Source: Candidatus Terraquivivens tikiterensis (GTDB lineage: Archaea; Thermoproteota; Nitrososphaeria_A; Caldarchaeales; Wolframiiraptoraceae). Taken from it: a DNA stretch of 64,000 nt. Shown in pieces: positions 1 through 9,173 of the stretch (the first letter of the stretch is position 1; the number at the start of each line of letters is the position of its first letter). The notes below the pieces were generated by a model. That model worked only from the letters and a program-made list of their open reading frames with translations, was not told the DNA's origin and searched no databases. The stretch is taken from the NCBI GenBank assembly GCA_003056285.1, contig NDWU01000002.1, forward strand, positions 1-64,000, in the 5' to 3' direction. Position numbers and translations under genes: made by a program.

Positions 1-2
1 GG

Positions 3-596
3 AAGAGGCTCCAGAGCAAAGCTTCGAAGAGGCCATCGCTAAGAAGAATCCTAGCTAAGTATTCTAGAAGGGAGAGAAACAGGGCAATTGATTTTCTGCA
101 TAAGGTAACGACGTCTCTAAGCAGAGAGTTCAAAGGTTACATGCACGGATTTGAAAGTCTTGAAAAGCAAAGAATGTTCAACAATTCCAAGGAACATAAC
201 AGAAACATTGCAAAAAGCGATTGGAAGAAACTGATAGTAATGATGGGCTACAAATCTCGCATTAAAACCCTCAACCCACATAACACAACTAAAAGGTGCT
301 CCAGATGTGGGATGGTTAATGCCCCGAAAGGAGCATTATATAACTGCAAGCATTGTGGGTTGAGGATAGACAGGCAGCTGAATGGAGCAATAAACCTATA
401 CCTTCAGATGGAGGGTCTTACTCCAAGCCCAAGGCTCTTCGATGAGCTCGTGAGGGCTTGGAGAGGGTTCACCCTGACAGGGGAGGAGGCTGATGAGGGG
501 TTCGATGAACTCGTGAGGGCCCCAAGGCTGATGAATCCCAAGAGCTATGTAATGTCTATTAAAGACTGCATAGCTCAGAACCCCTGTGCTCCCTAG
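3..596 (+). CDS. tnpB: TnpB/IS605 OrfB-type transposon nuclease, C-terminal part (runs off left edge)
   Basis: Open frame continues to the window edge (KRLQSKASKRPSLRRILAKYSRRERNRAIDFLHKV...); zinc finger CSRCG..CKHCG followed by RIDRQLNGAINLYL. Confidence 0.88.
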   Translation, partial: KRLQSKASKRPSLRRILAKYSRRERNRAIDFLHKVTTSLSREFKGYMHGFESLEKQRMFNNSKEHNRNIAKSDWKKLIVMMGYKSRIKTLNPHNTTKRCSRCGMVNAPKGALYNCKHCGLRIDRQLNGAINLYLQMEGLTPSPRLFDELVRAWRGFTLTGEEADEGFDELVRAPRLMNPKSYVMSIKDCIAQNPCAP

Positions 597-830
597 CGAT
601 CACGAAGGCACAGAAAGATACTTGGAAAGGCCTTTATGCTTAGGATGCATGTTGTACACGATGAAGGCCTTTGGGAGCAAAAGACCTTGAAACGTTAGGA
701 GCTCCGTCGCGCAATGGAGCGCGTACCTTCTCTTGGATTCTTTGGATTCCTAGCCTCTGTTGCTTCCATTGGTATTTAGATCGCCTTAAATCCGTGCGCT
801 CCGGTCAGAGCTTCCGAGGCGAAAAGCTCG

Positions 831-1241
831 ATGGGAAAAAAGCCTAAGGCCTTTCCGGCCTTCGGCCCGAGGGGTCTGCTTTCTAGGCTTGCTCCGTTAG
901 CCCTGACGCTGCTGGCCTGCCTTTCGAGGATGAAGACGGTCCACGCCTCCGTAGGAGACCTCGTCGGGAAGCTATCGGGCGCGCTGGAGGGTATCCAGAG
1001 CCTGATACTGATGGTCGGCATGGGCCTGCTGGCTGCCGGCCTACTGCTCCGCTTCCTGCCCACGGGTAGCTTCAAGACGAAGGAAGCAGGAGGACAGCTC
1101 ATCGACCATGCCCTGATCCTCGCCGGCCTAGGAGCGCTAGGCGTATGGTTGCTCTGGTTCGCGGCGGACGTGGCGGTAAGCATAACTGGCACTGGAGAAG
1201 CGCCCCAGCCCTCAGGTCCTTGGAGCCTGCCATCAAGATAG
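831..1241 (+). CDS. Small secreted/membrane protein, VirB2/TraA-like pilin candidate
   Basis: Signal peptide-like N-terminus ending VHA|S, then two hydrophobic helices separated by a short polar loop (PTGSFKTKEAGGQLIDHA); first gene of the T4SS-like train. Confidence 0.6.
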   Translation: MGKKPKAFPAFGPRGLLSRLAPLALTLLACLSRMKTVHASVGDLVGKLSGALEGIQSLILMVGMGLLAAGLLLRFLPTGSFKTKEAGGQLIDHALILAGLGALGVWLLWFAADVAVSITGTGEAPQPSGPWSLPSR

Positions 1242-1271
1242 GAAGAAGACGTTATCGGAGGTGCGTTAAGG

Positions 1272-2132
1272 TTGGCGCTATGCACGGTCTGGGCTACGGA
1301 AGGTTATGCCTGGCTCGGAATCCTTCCATGGCTACTTGCGAGCGTAGGATACGGCGCGGGCATTCTGCTTTCGAAGAGCCCGCTTCCCGGCGAGGGCAGG
1401 AGCTGGGGACAGAGCCTCATGAGCTACTCCCTGGTGACGGCGGCGTTCTCAGCAATAGCCGCTGGCGGGTCTGTGTTCAGCGGCTTGATAGAAATGGTTC
1501 AGGCATCGGCTGGCCTATCCTTGGTAGAGTGTAAGGCTCTTCCGGAAGTGTACTACTCCTTAGGCATGAGGGCCTTCACGATAATGGCTACGATAGCCGC
1601 AACCGGCTTCGGTACTGCCCTGATCCCCATCGTGGGCCCAGCCATCTCTAACGTGATAAGCGTGGTGGCAACGCTTCCAGGCTTGGCCCTTTCGGCAACG
1701 ATAATGATCGCGTTCACGCTGGCAACCTTCCTGACGATCTTCGTTACGTTCGCTCCTGCGATGATCCCGTTGGGCGTGGCCCTTCTAGCTGTACCCGCAG
1801 GAAAGCTAAAGGGGATAGGTGGCTGGTTGATAGCGCTCGGGTTGGTTTTCTCCAGCCTGGGTCCCATGGTTCCTGCCATAGGGGTTGCGGCATGCTCCGG
1901 AGGCGGCGAGGAGTGCAGCCTGCAAAGCATCGTCTCAGGAGACCTTCTGACGAACGTAGGCCAGGGTTTCATGAACATCGTCGAGTGGTTGCTCGACCCT
2001 AAGAACAACCTCGTCATGCAGATGTGGCGTTTCTCGCTTGGCAGCATGGCTGGGTGGGCCATACTAATGGCGGCAGCATCCGGCCTTAGCAGGGGAATAG
2101 GAGGGGTTGCCGCGAGCCTCGGTTTTGGGTGA
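1272..2132 (+). CDS. Polytopic membrane protein, VirB6/CedA-like
   Basis: TTG start preceded by GGAGGTG; multiple TM segments; segment FAPAMIPLGVALLAVPAGKLKGIGGWLIALGLV resembles the adjacent 1174-aa protein. Confidence 0.6.
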   Translation: MALCTVWATEGYAWLGILPWLLASVGYGAGILLSKSPLPGEGRSWGQSLMSYSLVTAAFSAIAAGGSVFSGLIEMVQASAGLSLVECKALPEVYYSLGMRAFTIMATIAATGFGTALIPIVGPAISNVISVVATLPGLALSATIMIAFTLATFLTIFVTFAPAMIPLGVALLAVPAGKLKGIGGWLIALGLVFSSLGPMVPAIGVAACSGGGEECSLQSIVSGDLLTNVGQGFMNIVEWLLDPKNNLVMQMWRFSLGSMAGWAILMAAASGLSRGIGGVAASLGFG

Positions 2133-5100
2133 AAAGCATGAACGTACCAGAGATCGTGTTCGGGATCGCTGCCTTGGTATACGGAGGTTCCTTGCTGCTA
2201 TTCAGCCTCCCCGTGCCCCGGCTTAGGTTTTACGGGTGGCAGGGTACGATGCACTCCCTGACAGCCGTAGTCGTCTTAGCGCTTGCCGGAAGCCTATCGC
2301 TCGTTAAGGCATACGCGCCTGGATTCGTCCGGTCCCTTGGCATCGTCCTTCCCTTGGATGCTACCTTCGACGACGCTTTGGCGTCTGCCAGCTCCCTCTC
2401 CGGTATGGTCCAGGCTTGGATAGCGAGCACGGGCTGGGCCGGAGTAGCCCTCGGCTCCGTCCAGGGCATACTGATGCTGGCGTTGACGCCGGCTATGATG
2501 ACCGGCGTGGGCGTCGTGTTTGCCACGGTATCAAGCTACGTATTCGCTGGCGTGTTCTCAACTTTAATCTTCATGCAGAAGTCGCTCTCGGCCGTAGCGC
2601 TTTTCGCTGAAGGGATAGCCGCCATCCTCTCAGCATCCAAGCTTTTGGCCCCTGCCATTTTCTTATCTGGGGTCGTGATGTTCGCCGTGCCTTTCATGAG
2701 GACGCTTGGCAAGACCTTCATGGTCGTAGGTGCGGCTCTAACGCTCGTGCTTCCTCCAGCGATCGTGGCGGCCTTGCCTTCTCCCTCGAGGGCCCAGGAG
2801 GAGATGGAGAGGACGGCGGAGATACAGGCGTACTCTATGGCGACGTCGGCCGTAAGGGACCTGGAAGGGGGTGTAAGGTACAAGATACTATCCAGGAACA
2901 ACCTGACGCTATGGTACCCTTACCTTGAGATGGAGGCAGCAGGCCCCCCTGACGTAGACTACTCTGAGGTGTGCAGAAGGCTACCGGAGGCCGTATCGTG
3001 CGGGAAGGTCAGGAAGGCCCTAGATGGGATGCTGTCCAAACCTGAGAGGGCAATCCTCGACACCTCCGGAGGTGGCTACTACGACGCGAGGACAGAGGGT
3101 TACAGGCTGGTTGCTGTAAGGAACGAGTACTACAGGAAGGTATGGTTCATGAACATGTGGATAACCCTGCACGATAGGGGTCCAAAGCGGATAGATGGCT
3201 CTAAGATACCAGACGGCCCAAAGACTGCGGCTTACACGGATTTCGTATCCAAGGAACCGCTAAAGGAAGGAGGCCTTTACGAAGCATGGAAAGAGGAGTG
3301 GGAGTCGTTCTGGAAGTCAGCTCCTCTTTACATCGAGCATGCCGAGTGGATGGTCTCGGCCAACAGGAATGCCACCTTCGTGTGGTTCACGGAGCAGCCT
3401 TGGGGAACCGAGGAAGTTGACCTGAACAGGTACACCCTGAAGCTTAGGAAGACATCGTACTTATGCTGGACTGAGCAGGAAGCGTACACGGTAGAGGAGG
3501 AGTACGTAGACGGCGGCCAGGTCAAGACTAGGGCTGTAACGAAGACGAGGGTTGCGTACCATGCTAGGGCAGACTACTCAGGTAACCACAGCGTGTACTT
3601 CGTCTACCTAAAGGGCTTAGACTGGGACTATGTCCTCGACGGAGAGGTAGGGATGGAGCACGAGGTAAGGGAATCCAGCTTTGATGAGATACTCTCTAAA
3701 GGGTTCATAGAAGGGTACGGGCCCCTGGAGCTTCAGCAGTCGATAAAAGCTGTAGACAGGGATGAGCCCTTGGTGTTGAACGCTCCGACAGAGGAAAGGA
3801 AGGTATTCGTCTGGAGGACGGAGAGCAGGGCTGCCAAGAGCTACGACGGTTGCCCAGCCCTACCCGATGAGCTCGGATACGGTTTCAGGGTATTCTTCAG
3901 GGCAGGGGAAAACGTCCAGCCGTACTTAGCGGCGGTAGAGTGGAGGAAGCTGGATGAGGATGAGGGGTACATCGCTGGGCTCGCCTCGGGCGATTACGTG
4001 CAAGACGGCACGATGGGGATGACGGCTGGGGTCGGCAGGGAAGAATGGGGTAAGTACAGGATATTCAGGCAAGGGCTTTACAGGGATGGGCCTGTTCACG
4101 AAGGCGTAAGGATGGTGGTCCAGAAGCTTAACGAGTACAGGAGCGGAGCATGGGAAGAGAACCCAGTTGCCTTCGGGGGCGTGCCGATAGCTAAGGCCGT
4201 CTCGGACGTATTCAGCTCTAAGGCGTTCCAGGAGAGCAGGGGAAGCAGGATAGAGATACCGACGGCTGGCATGGTCCTAACGCCCTTTGGCGCCATAGGT
4301 GCCCTTAGGGCATTATCCGAGCTCGTAGGTTACACGGCAGCCTCGGTAATGGTCACGTTGCTGTTCTCCGTCGCCGTGGACGCCGTCAATGCCCTCGTCG
4401 GAGGCAGGAGCTTCGCCGTCGGCTTCCTTCTTTCTAAGAAGCCCCTGATGGGAAGGGCGATGGCCCTCCTGGGAACATACGCGTCCTCCGTCAGGAGGAT
4501 GGCTAGGTTCCCGCTCCTATCCAGGGTCGTGGCGAGGAGGATGGAGAAGAGGATGCTGAAGGATGCGCTGGAGCAAGTGAAGAGGAACGGAGGACCGTTG
4601 GAAAGTGTCAAGGCGGTACAGAGGGCGGCATCGACCGATAGGGTCCTGCGCCAGCACGAGGGGCCCTTGGGCTCGAGGAGAGCGCTAGAGGGAAGGATGG
4701 GCATGCCTGGAAGGCCCCCCTCGAGGATTGCTGGGGAAATTCCCAGGAAGTACACGCTACAGGCGCATGCATACGGCCTAAGGAACGCCAAGGATTACGG
4801 GAGGACATTCGAAGCAGAGGCGGTAGGGCTCGCTGGCCTGTCAGTACCTGCAAGGATCGTAAAGGACGCCTGTACGAGGCTCGAGGGCATGGCACCTTCG
4901 GACAGCCTGGCGAGGGATAAGATGGTAAGGATGCCCATGGAGCTGTCCCAGGCATTCTCGCCATCGGGCAAAGCTCCCAAGAGGCCGGGCGATGTCGCGT
5001 ACATGAACGACAGAACGGCGCTCGGAGGCATGCCGACGAAGATAGAGGGAATCGATGGCCGCTTAAAAGCCCAGGCTGCTCTCAGGATAGCTCCTGGGGC

Positions 5101-5653
5101 CGAAGGCCTAGAGATGCTTACACCGCGGCGTGCTTACGTGCCCCAGCCAGGAGGTCTCCAAGAGAAAAACCCGCCAAGAATAGGGCCTGCAAAGGACACC
5201 GACGAGAAATGCGGCAGGGATCCGCAAGCCGATTTAACGCCCGAAGTAAAGGAGAAGGGCATTGGGCACCACTCTTTAGGAGAGTCTGGGTATGATGGGC
5301 CGGACGCGCTATCGGATACCGTCATGATGCCCGAGAGGCACGAGGATGCGGCGGGAAGCTGCTGGGCGCACGGAGGGTGGCTCTTGGCGGAGGAGCATGC
5401 GAGGCTAGGCCAGTGGGAGACCCTCAGGGAATCTGTACCCATCGATGCCTCTTGGCTCGGAGATGCTGTGGAGGACGCGATGCCAAGCACAATCGATGAA
5501 AGCCAGGCAGGGGATGCGAAGGCTGACTGGCTCGTCCCATGGTCCGGGCAGATAATGCCAGACGGCTTAACCCCTTCATGGTTACCGCATCGCCGTGTAG
5601 GCCAGGATTCTAGGATGAATGCCCATGGTGGTGAGCATGAGCAGGAAGGATAG
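2129..5653 (+). CDS. Large membrane protein with VirB6/CedA-like N-terminal TM core, large soluble domain, later TM and hydrophilic tail
   Basis: GTGA overlap with upstream stop; N-terminal TM cluster with LAPAIFLSGVVMFAVPFMRTLGKTFMVVGAALTLVLPPAIVAA; second TM region around residues 715-760. Confidence 0.65.
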   Translation: MKSMNVPEIVFGIAALVYGGSLLLFSLPVPRLRFYGWQGTMHSLTAVVVLALAGSLSLVKAYAPGFVRSLGIVLPLDATFDDALASASSLSGMVQAWIASTGWAGVALGSVQGILMLALTPAMMTGVGVVFATVSSYVFAGVFSTLIFMQKSLSAVALFAEGIAAILSASKLLAPAIFLSGVVMFAVPFMRTLGKTFMVVGAALTLVLPPAIVAALPSPSRAQEEMERTAEIQAYSMATSAVRDLEGGVRYKILSRNNLTLWYPYLEMEAAGPPDVDYSEVCRRLPEAVSCGKVRKALDGMLSKPERAILDTSGGGYYDARTEGYRLVAVRNEYYRKVWFMNMWITLHDRGPKRIDGSKIPDGPKTAAYTDFVSKEPLKEGGLYEAWKEEWESFWKSAPLYIEHAEWMVSANRNATFVWFTEQPWGTEEVDLNRYTLKLRKTSYLCWTEQEAYTVEEEYVDGGQVKTRAVTKTRVAYHARADYSGNHSVYFVYLKGLDWDYVLDGEVGMEHEVRESSFDEILSKGFIEGYGPLELQQSIKAVDRDEPLVLNAPTEERKVFVWRTESRAAKSYDGCPALPDELGYGFRVFFRAGENVQPYLAAVEWRKLDEDEGYIAGLASGDYVQDGTMGMTAGVGREEWGKYRIFRQGLYRDGPVHEGVRMVVQKLNEYRSGAWEENPVAFGGVPIAKAVSDVFSSKAFQESRGSRIEIPTAGMVLTPFGAIGALRALSELVGYTAASVMVTLLFSVAVDAVNALVGGRSFAVGFLLSKKPLMGRAMALLGTYASSVRRMARFPLLSRVVARRMEKRMLKDALEQVKRNGGPLESVKAVQRAASTDRVLRQHEGPLGSRRALEGRMGMPGRPPSRIAGEIPRKYTLQAHAYGLRNAKDYGRTFEAEAVGLAGLSVPARIVKDACTRLEGMAPSDSLARDKMVRMPMELSQAFSPSGKAPKRPGDVAYMNDRTALGGMPTKIEGIDGRLKAQAALRIAPGAEGLEMLTPRRAYVPQPGGLQEKNPPRIGPAKDTDEKCGRDPQADLTPEVKEKGIGHHSLGESGYDGPDALSDTVMMPERHEDAAGSCWAHGGWLLAEEHARLGQWETLRESVPIDASWLGDAVEDAMPSTIDESQAGDAKADWLVPWSGQIMPDGLTPSWLPHRRVGQDSRMNAHGGEHEQEG

Positions 5654-5864
5654 GTGTAACGATGGGCTGCTCGAGTACGGTCTGAAGAGGGCGAGCGCTC
5701 CTAGGAGGAAGGCCGGGGAGGCAGGAGCAAGGGGGATGAGGGTATACATGGCATCCGGGGCTGGCATGGCGGCAGCCCTTGCCCTCTCAGGCCAGCCGGC
5801 GCTCGCCGTAGCGGTATTGGCGACGATGCTGGCCGTCTACGTAGCATCTAGGCTTAGGAGGTGA
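5637..5864 (+). CDS. Small hairpin membrane protein, VirB3-like by position
   Basis: ATG at 5637; C-terminal hydrophobic hairpin AALALSGQPALAVAVLATMLAVYVASRLRR; directly upstream of the VirB4-like ATPase. Confidence 0.5.
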   Translation: MSRKDRCNDGLLEYGLKRASAPRRKAGEAGARGMRVYMASGAGMAAALALSGQPALAVAVLATMLAVYVASRLRR

Positions 5865-5868
5865 ATGG

Positions 5869-8682
5869 ATGGGCATACTGGCAAGCATCTTGGGTCTCGG
5901 CCCGATAACGATAGGAGCCATAATCCTGGCACTGCTCCTCATCTTCTCTTTCAGCCCATCCCTGGCGCCCTACATGCCTTACGTATCGATACTCTTGCCA
6001 GCAGCCCTGCTCTCGACGATCGCCTGGAGGAGGGGGTACTACGCAGCGGTATCGTGGCTGAGCAGGGGAGCCTCCGCTTACGAGTTCTGGCATGCGGCTG
6101 CTCCTGAGCTCGGATGGATGGCCGACAGGTACACGAAGAATAGGATAAGGGAGGATGGTGAGACGAGAAAGGAGGAGAGGACCCTGATATTCTGCGATAG
6201 GAAGAGGAGTAAGGGATATGCATGCAAGGTTCTGAGGGTAGCGGACGTCCAGAAGAACTACGAGACGACTACGCAGAGGGAGAGGATGCTCCTCCTAGAC
6301 AGGATGGTCAGGACGATCGAGGGCCTCGGAGATGTCGAGGCAAAGCTCGTCGTCGAGAGGGACCCAGAGGGGGAGAAGGCGCAGATATTGCTTTGGGCGG
6401 AGGTGATAGGAGGCGACGAGGAGGGCGCAAGGCATGCCGTGGAGCACGCGGCAAAGCTCCTGGCAAAGGGTATGGAGAAGCTTGGGATGACGCTCCTCGA
6501 CGACATAACGTACGCGGGCTACAGCATGAGGTTCAAGCTCAGGATGCCTAAGCCGAGTTTAGGCCATTTGCCCCTGCTGGCAGCCTCATCCTTGGCCACC
6601 TTTTTACTGTCGATATGCTCGGCCGAAGTCGGAACGCTGTCCGCGACGACTGCCATCGCAAGCCTCATGGGGCTCCTGCTGACTGGAAAGCTCCTGCTCG
6701 ACGCTAGGAAGGCCTCATGCCAAGGATGCGGGGGCGCGCACGTGCACTGGTCCTTGGCAAACCCTGACGGCGACTTACGCTACTCTTTCATGGACGGCGG
6801 CGTCCTCTTGACCTCCAACGGAAAGGAGAGCGTCGCTTCCAAGTTCATAGCAGTGACGGCGAACAACAACAGGGAGATGAGCGCAGAGGACATCGATAGG
6901 AGGCTCCCGATGTACCTGGAGGCGTTCAGCAGCATGGTATACGTGCTGAACGACTTCAGGATAGCTTTGCACATAAGGCCGCAGCCGGTCGGCGACGCGA
7001 TAAAGCTTGCGATGGCGAGGGCTGACCTGTACGGAATGGACGCCCAGGTTGGAGGGGCAGTAAGCGGCTACGTGAAGGCCGGTAGAAGCCTAAACATGGC
7101 CGACAGGATAACGAGGGGTGAGAGGCCTTACGCGTTCTCGGTCGTCGTGGAGGTTAGGGTTAGGAGGAAGGGAGAGGTAAATAGGCTGGATCTGGACGCC
7201 CTGGACAAGCAGCTCCAAGAGGCTAAGAGCTTCCTCGACTCAATGAACCTGCAGTCCAAGCAGATAAGGGACGGCCCAAGTGCCATGGTATGCCATAGGT
7301 TCATGTACCTTCCTCTTCCGCCGCATGGTTTGTTCGAGCCTAGGCCCGTACCAACTGTGAAGGGCCTGACGAAGGACTTCGTAGCCATAACGCCCATAGC
7401 CTTCAGGAGGAGGCCGGTGATGCCTAGGGATGGCCTGTACCTGGGAAGGGACAAGCTTGGGAGGAAGGTCTTCTGGAACCCATCGGTGCTCGACAACCCT
7501 CACATGATCATCATCGGACCAGTGGGCTCTGGAAAATCTACGCTCGTCAAGACGATGCTCTTCCGCCTAGAGCAGGTAGCTAAGTACACAGGTACCGGAA
7601 GGCCGCCTGCGGTGATAATAGTCGACCCTGCGGGCGAGTACGAGGGCAAGGCTGACCTACTGAGGGAGAATGGCCTCCAGGTAACGGTCGTCGACCTATG
7701 CGAAAAGAAGTACAACCCTTTGCTACTATCCGGCCTAGAGCCTTGCCAGAGGGCCTCGAGGCTCGTGGACTACGTCTTCCCAAACGTGCTGAAGGACCTG
7801 CAGCCATTCCAGAAGCAGGTGCTGTACGACGGCCTAATGCTCGCTTACAGGAACCTTGCGAAGATAGACCCGTACTCCAGGGATACCTGGAGCGACGAAA
7901 GGGCTGCCTTAGTGACGATGGCCAGGCTTTACGAGTACGTATCCTGGAGGAGGTCCATGACGGAGAAGCGCGTGGCATCCAAGGGAGGCTCTCCAGAGCT
8001 GGACCCTGCAGTAAGCGCCCTGTACGACCTAGAGAGGAGGCTAAGGGCCTTTGCCACAGGCCCTTTCGCCCTGGACAGGACCGACGTAACGCTGAATGGC
8101 ATGCTGGAGAAGGGCGGAGTATACATCCTGAGCTTCAGGACAAGGGCAGGGGAGGGGCAGGTAAGGATGAGCGACGAGATGCAGAGGCTTCTGGTATGGA
8201 GCCTGCTGGAGCACGTGGCAAGCTACATGACCGCCCAGAGGATAACGGAGGGGGTTAGGCTCATTGTCGTGATAGACGAGGCCCACAAGTTCCTTAGGGG
8301 CCACGAGACCGAGGTGCCACTAAGCCAGCACCTAAGGGAGGGAAGGAAGTTCGGCGTTAGTTACGTCGTCGTAACGCACATACTGGACGACCTGGTGGCA
8401 GACTACAGGGAGGCTTTGACGAGGAAGATACCGGCCGTCGTGAGCATGGCGTCGACGTGCATAGTCTTCAAGCAGGGTAACCAGGAGGACGCGAGGAGGG
8501 TCATGGAGATGCTCAACATGACTTCAGAGGAGATGGAAGAGCTCATGGGTCTTCCGTTGGGTGAGGCGTTCCTGAAATGGGGAGTAGATCCCAGGCCGTT
8601 GAGGTTCGAGGTCGAGCCCGACGGTAGGGCGCTCGTCAGGAAGAGGGAGAGCAGATGGGAGGCGCTCTACTCCGCCCAGTAG
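5869..8682 (+). CDS. VirB4/CedB-like HerA-FtsK superfamily ATPase with N-terminal TM segments
   Basis: Walker A IIGPVGSGKST, Walker B RLIVVIDEAHKFL; two N-terminal hydrophobic helices and a second hydrophobic pair near residue 215-265; GGAGGTG RBS. Confidence 0.88.
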   Translation: MGILASILGLGPITIGAIILALLLIFSFSPSLAPYMPYVSILLPAALLSTIAWRRGYYAAVSWLSRGASAYEFWHAAAPELGWMADRYTKNRIREDGETRKEERTLIFCDRKRSKGYACKVLRVADVQKNYETTTQRERMLLLDRMVRTIEGLGDVEAKLVVERDPEGEKAQILLWAEVIGGDEEGARHAVEHAAKLLAKGMEKLGMTLLDDITYAGYSMRFKLRMPKPSLGHLPLLAASSLATFLLSICSAEVGTLSATTAIASLMGLLLTGKLLLDARKASCQGCGGAHVHWSLANPDGDLRYSFMDGGVLLTSNGKESVASKFIAVTANNNREMSAEDIDRRLPMYLEAFSSMVYVLNDFRIALHIRPQPVGDAIKLAMARADLYGMDAQVGGAVSGYVKAGRSLNMADRITRGERPYAFSVVVEVRVRRKGEVNRLDLDALDKQLQEAKSFLDSMNLQSKQIRDGPSAMVCHRFMYLPLPPHGLFEPRPVPTVKGLTKDFVAITPIAFRRRPVMPRDGLYLGRDKLGRKVFWNPSVLDNPHMIIIGPVGSGKSTLVKTMLFRLEQVAKYTGTGRPPAVIIVDPAGEYEGKADLLRENGLQVTVVDLCEKKYNPLLLSGLEPCQRASRLVDYVFPNVLKDLQPFQKQVLYDGLMLAYRNLAKIDPYSRDTWSDERAALVTMARLYEYVSWRRSMTEKRVASKGGSPELDPAVSALYDLERRLRAFATGPFALDRTDVTLNGMLEKGGVYILSFRTRAGEGQVRMSDEMQRLLVWSLLEHVASYMTAQRITEGVRLIVVIDEAHKFLRGHETEVPLSQHLREGRKFGVSYVVVTHILDDLVADYREALTRKIPAVVSMASTCIVFKQGNQEDARRVMEMLNMTSEEMEELMGLPLGEAFLKWGVDPRPLRFEVEPDGRALVRKRESRWEALYSAQ

Positions 8683-9173
8683 CTTTGGTCGGCATAGCGC
8701 TTTTAGCCATAGCCGCGTCTCTGCCAGTGCATGCGGAGGACGGAGCATGGGATGCAGCCGGCCGAAGGGTGTTGGTCTTCTACGACAGGACACAGCCAGC
8801 AAACTTGCTCTGGCCTTACAGCCTGAGGGTCCTGGTGGTCGAGGACCTAGAGGGCTCAGGGGAGTGCTTCGAGAAACTGCCGAACGGAACGGCGCTGTTA
8901 AGGTGCAAGCCTTTGAAGGCCAAGGTAACTGTTGAGTATGCCGAGCTTAGGGAGTACGCGGACTCCGAGACGGACGAGCTCGGCGTAGCCTCGACCAGCT
9001 GGAGGCTCGTTACATTCCCGACGGCAACTTTCAGGGTCAGGGCCATGCTCGAGGATGGTGTTGCGGAGGCCGTTTTCAGGCTGGACGTTAAGCCCTGGCC
9101 GCTGGCCTCCTTGATAGCCTTCGCATCCATGGTAGCCGCGCTTGCGCTCGTAGCCAAGAGGGGTTCCTGGTGA
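8655..9173 (+). CDS. Secreted/anchored protein of the T4SS-like operon
   Basis: Signal peptide (LALLAIAASLPVHA-like) and C-terminal TM (LIAFASMVAALALVA); overlaps end of VirB4-like gene. Confidence 0.6.
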   Translation: MGGALLRPVALVGIALLAIAASLPVHAEDGAWDAAGRRVLVFYDRTQPANLLWPYSLRVLVVEDLEGSGECFEKLPNGTALLRCKPLKAKVTVEYAELREYADSETDELGVASTSWRLVTFPTATFRVRAMLEDGVAEAVFRLDVKPWPLASLIAFASMVAALALVAKRGSW

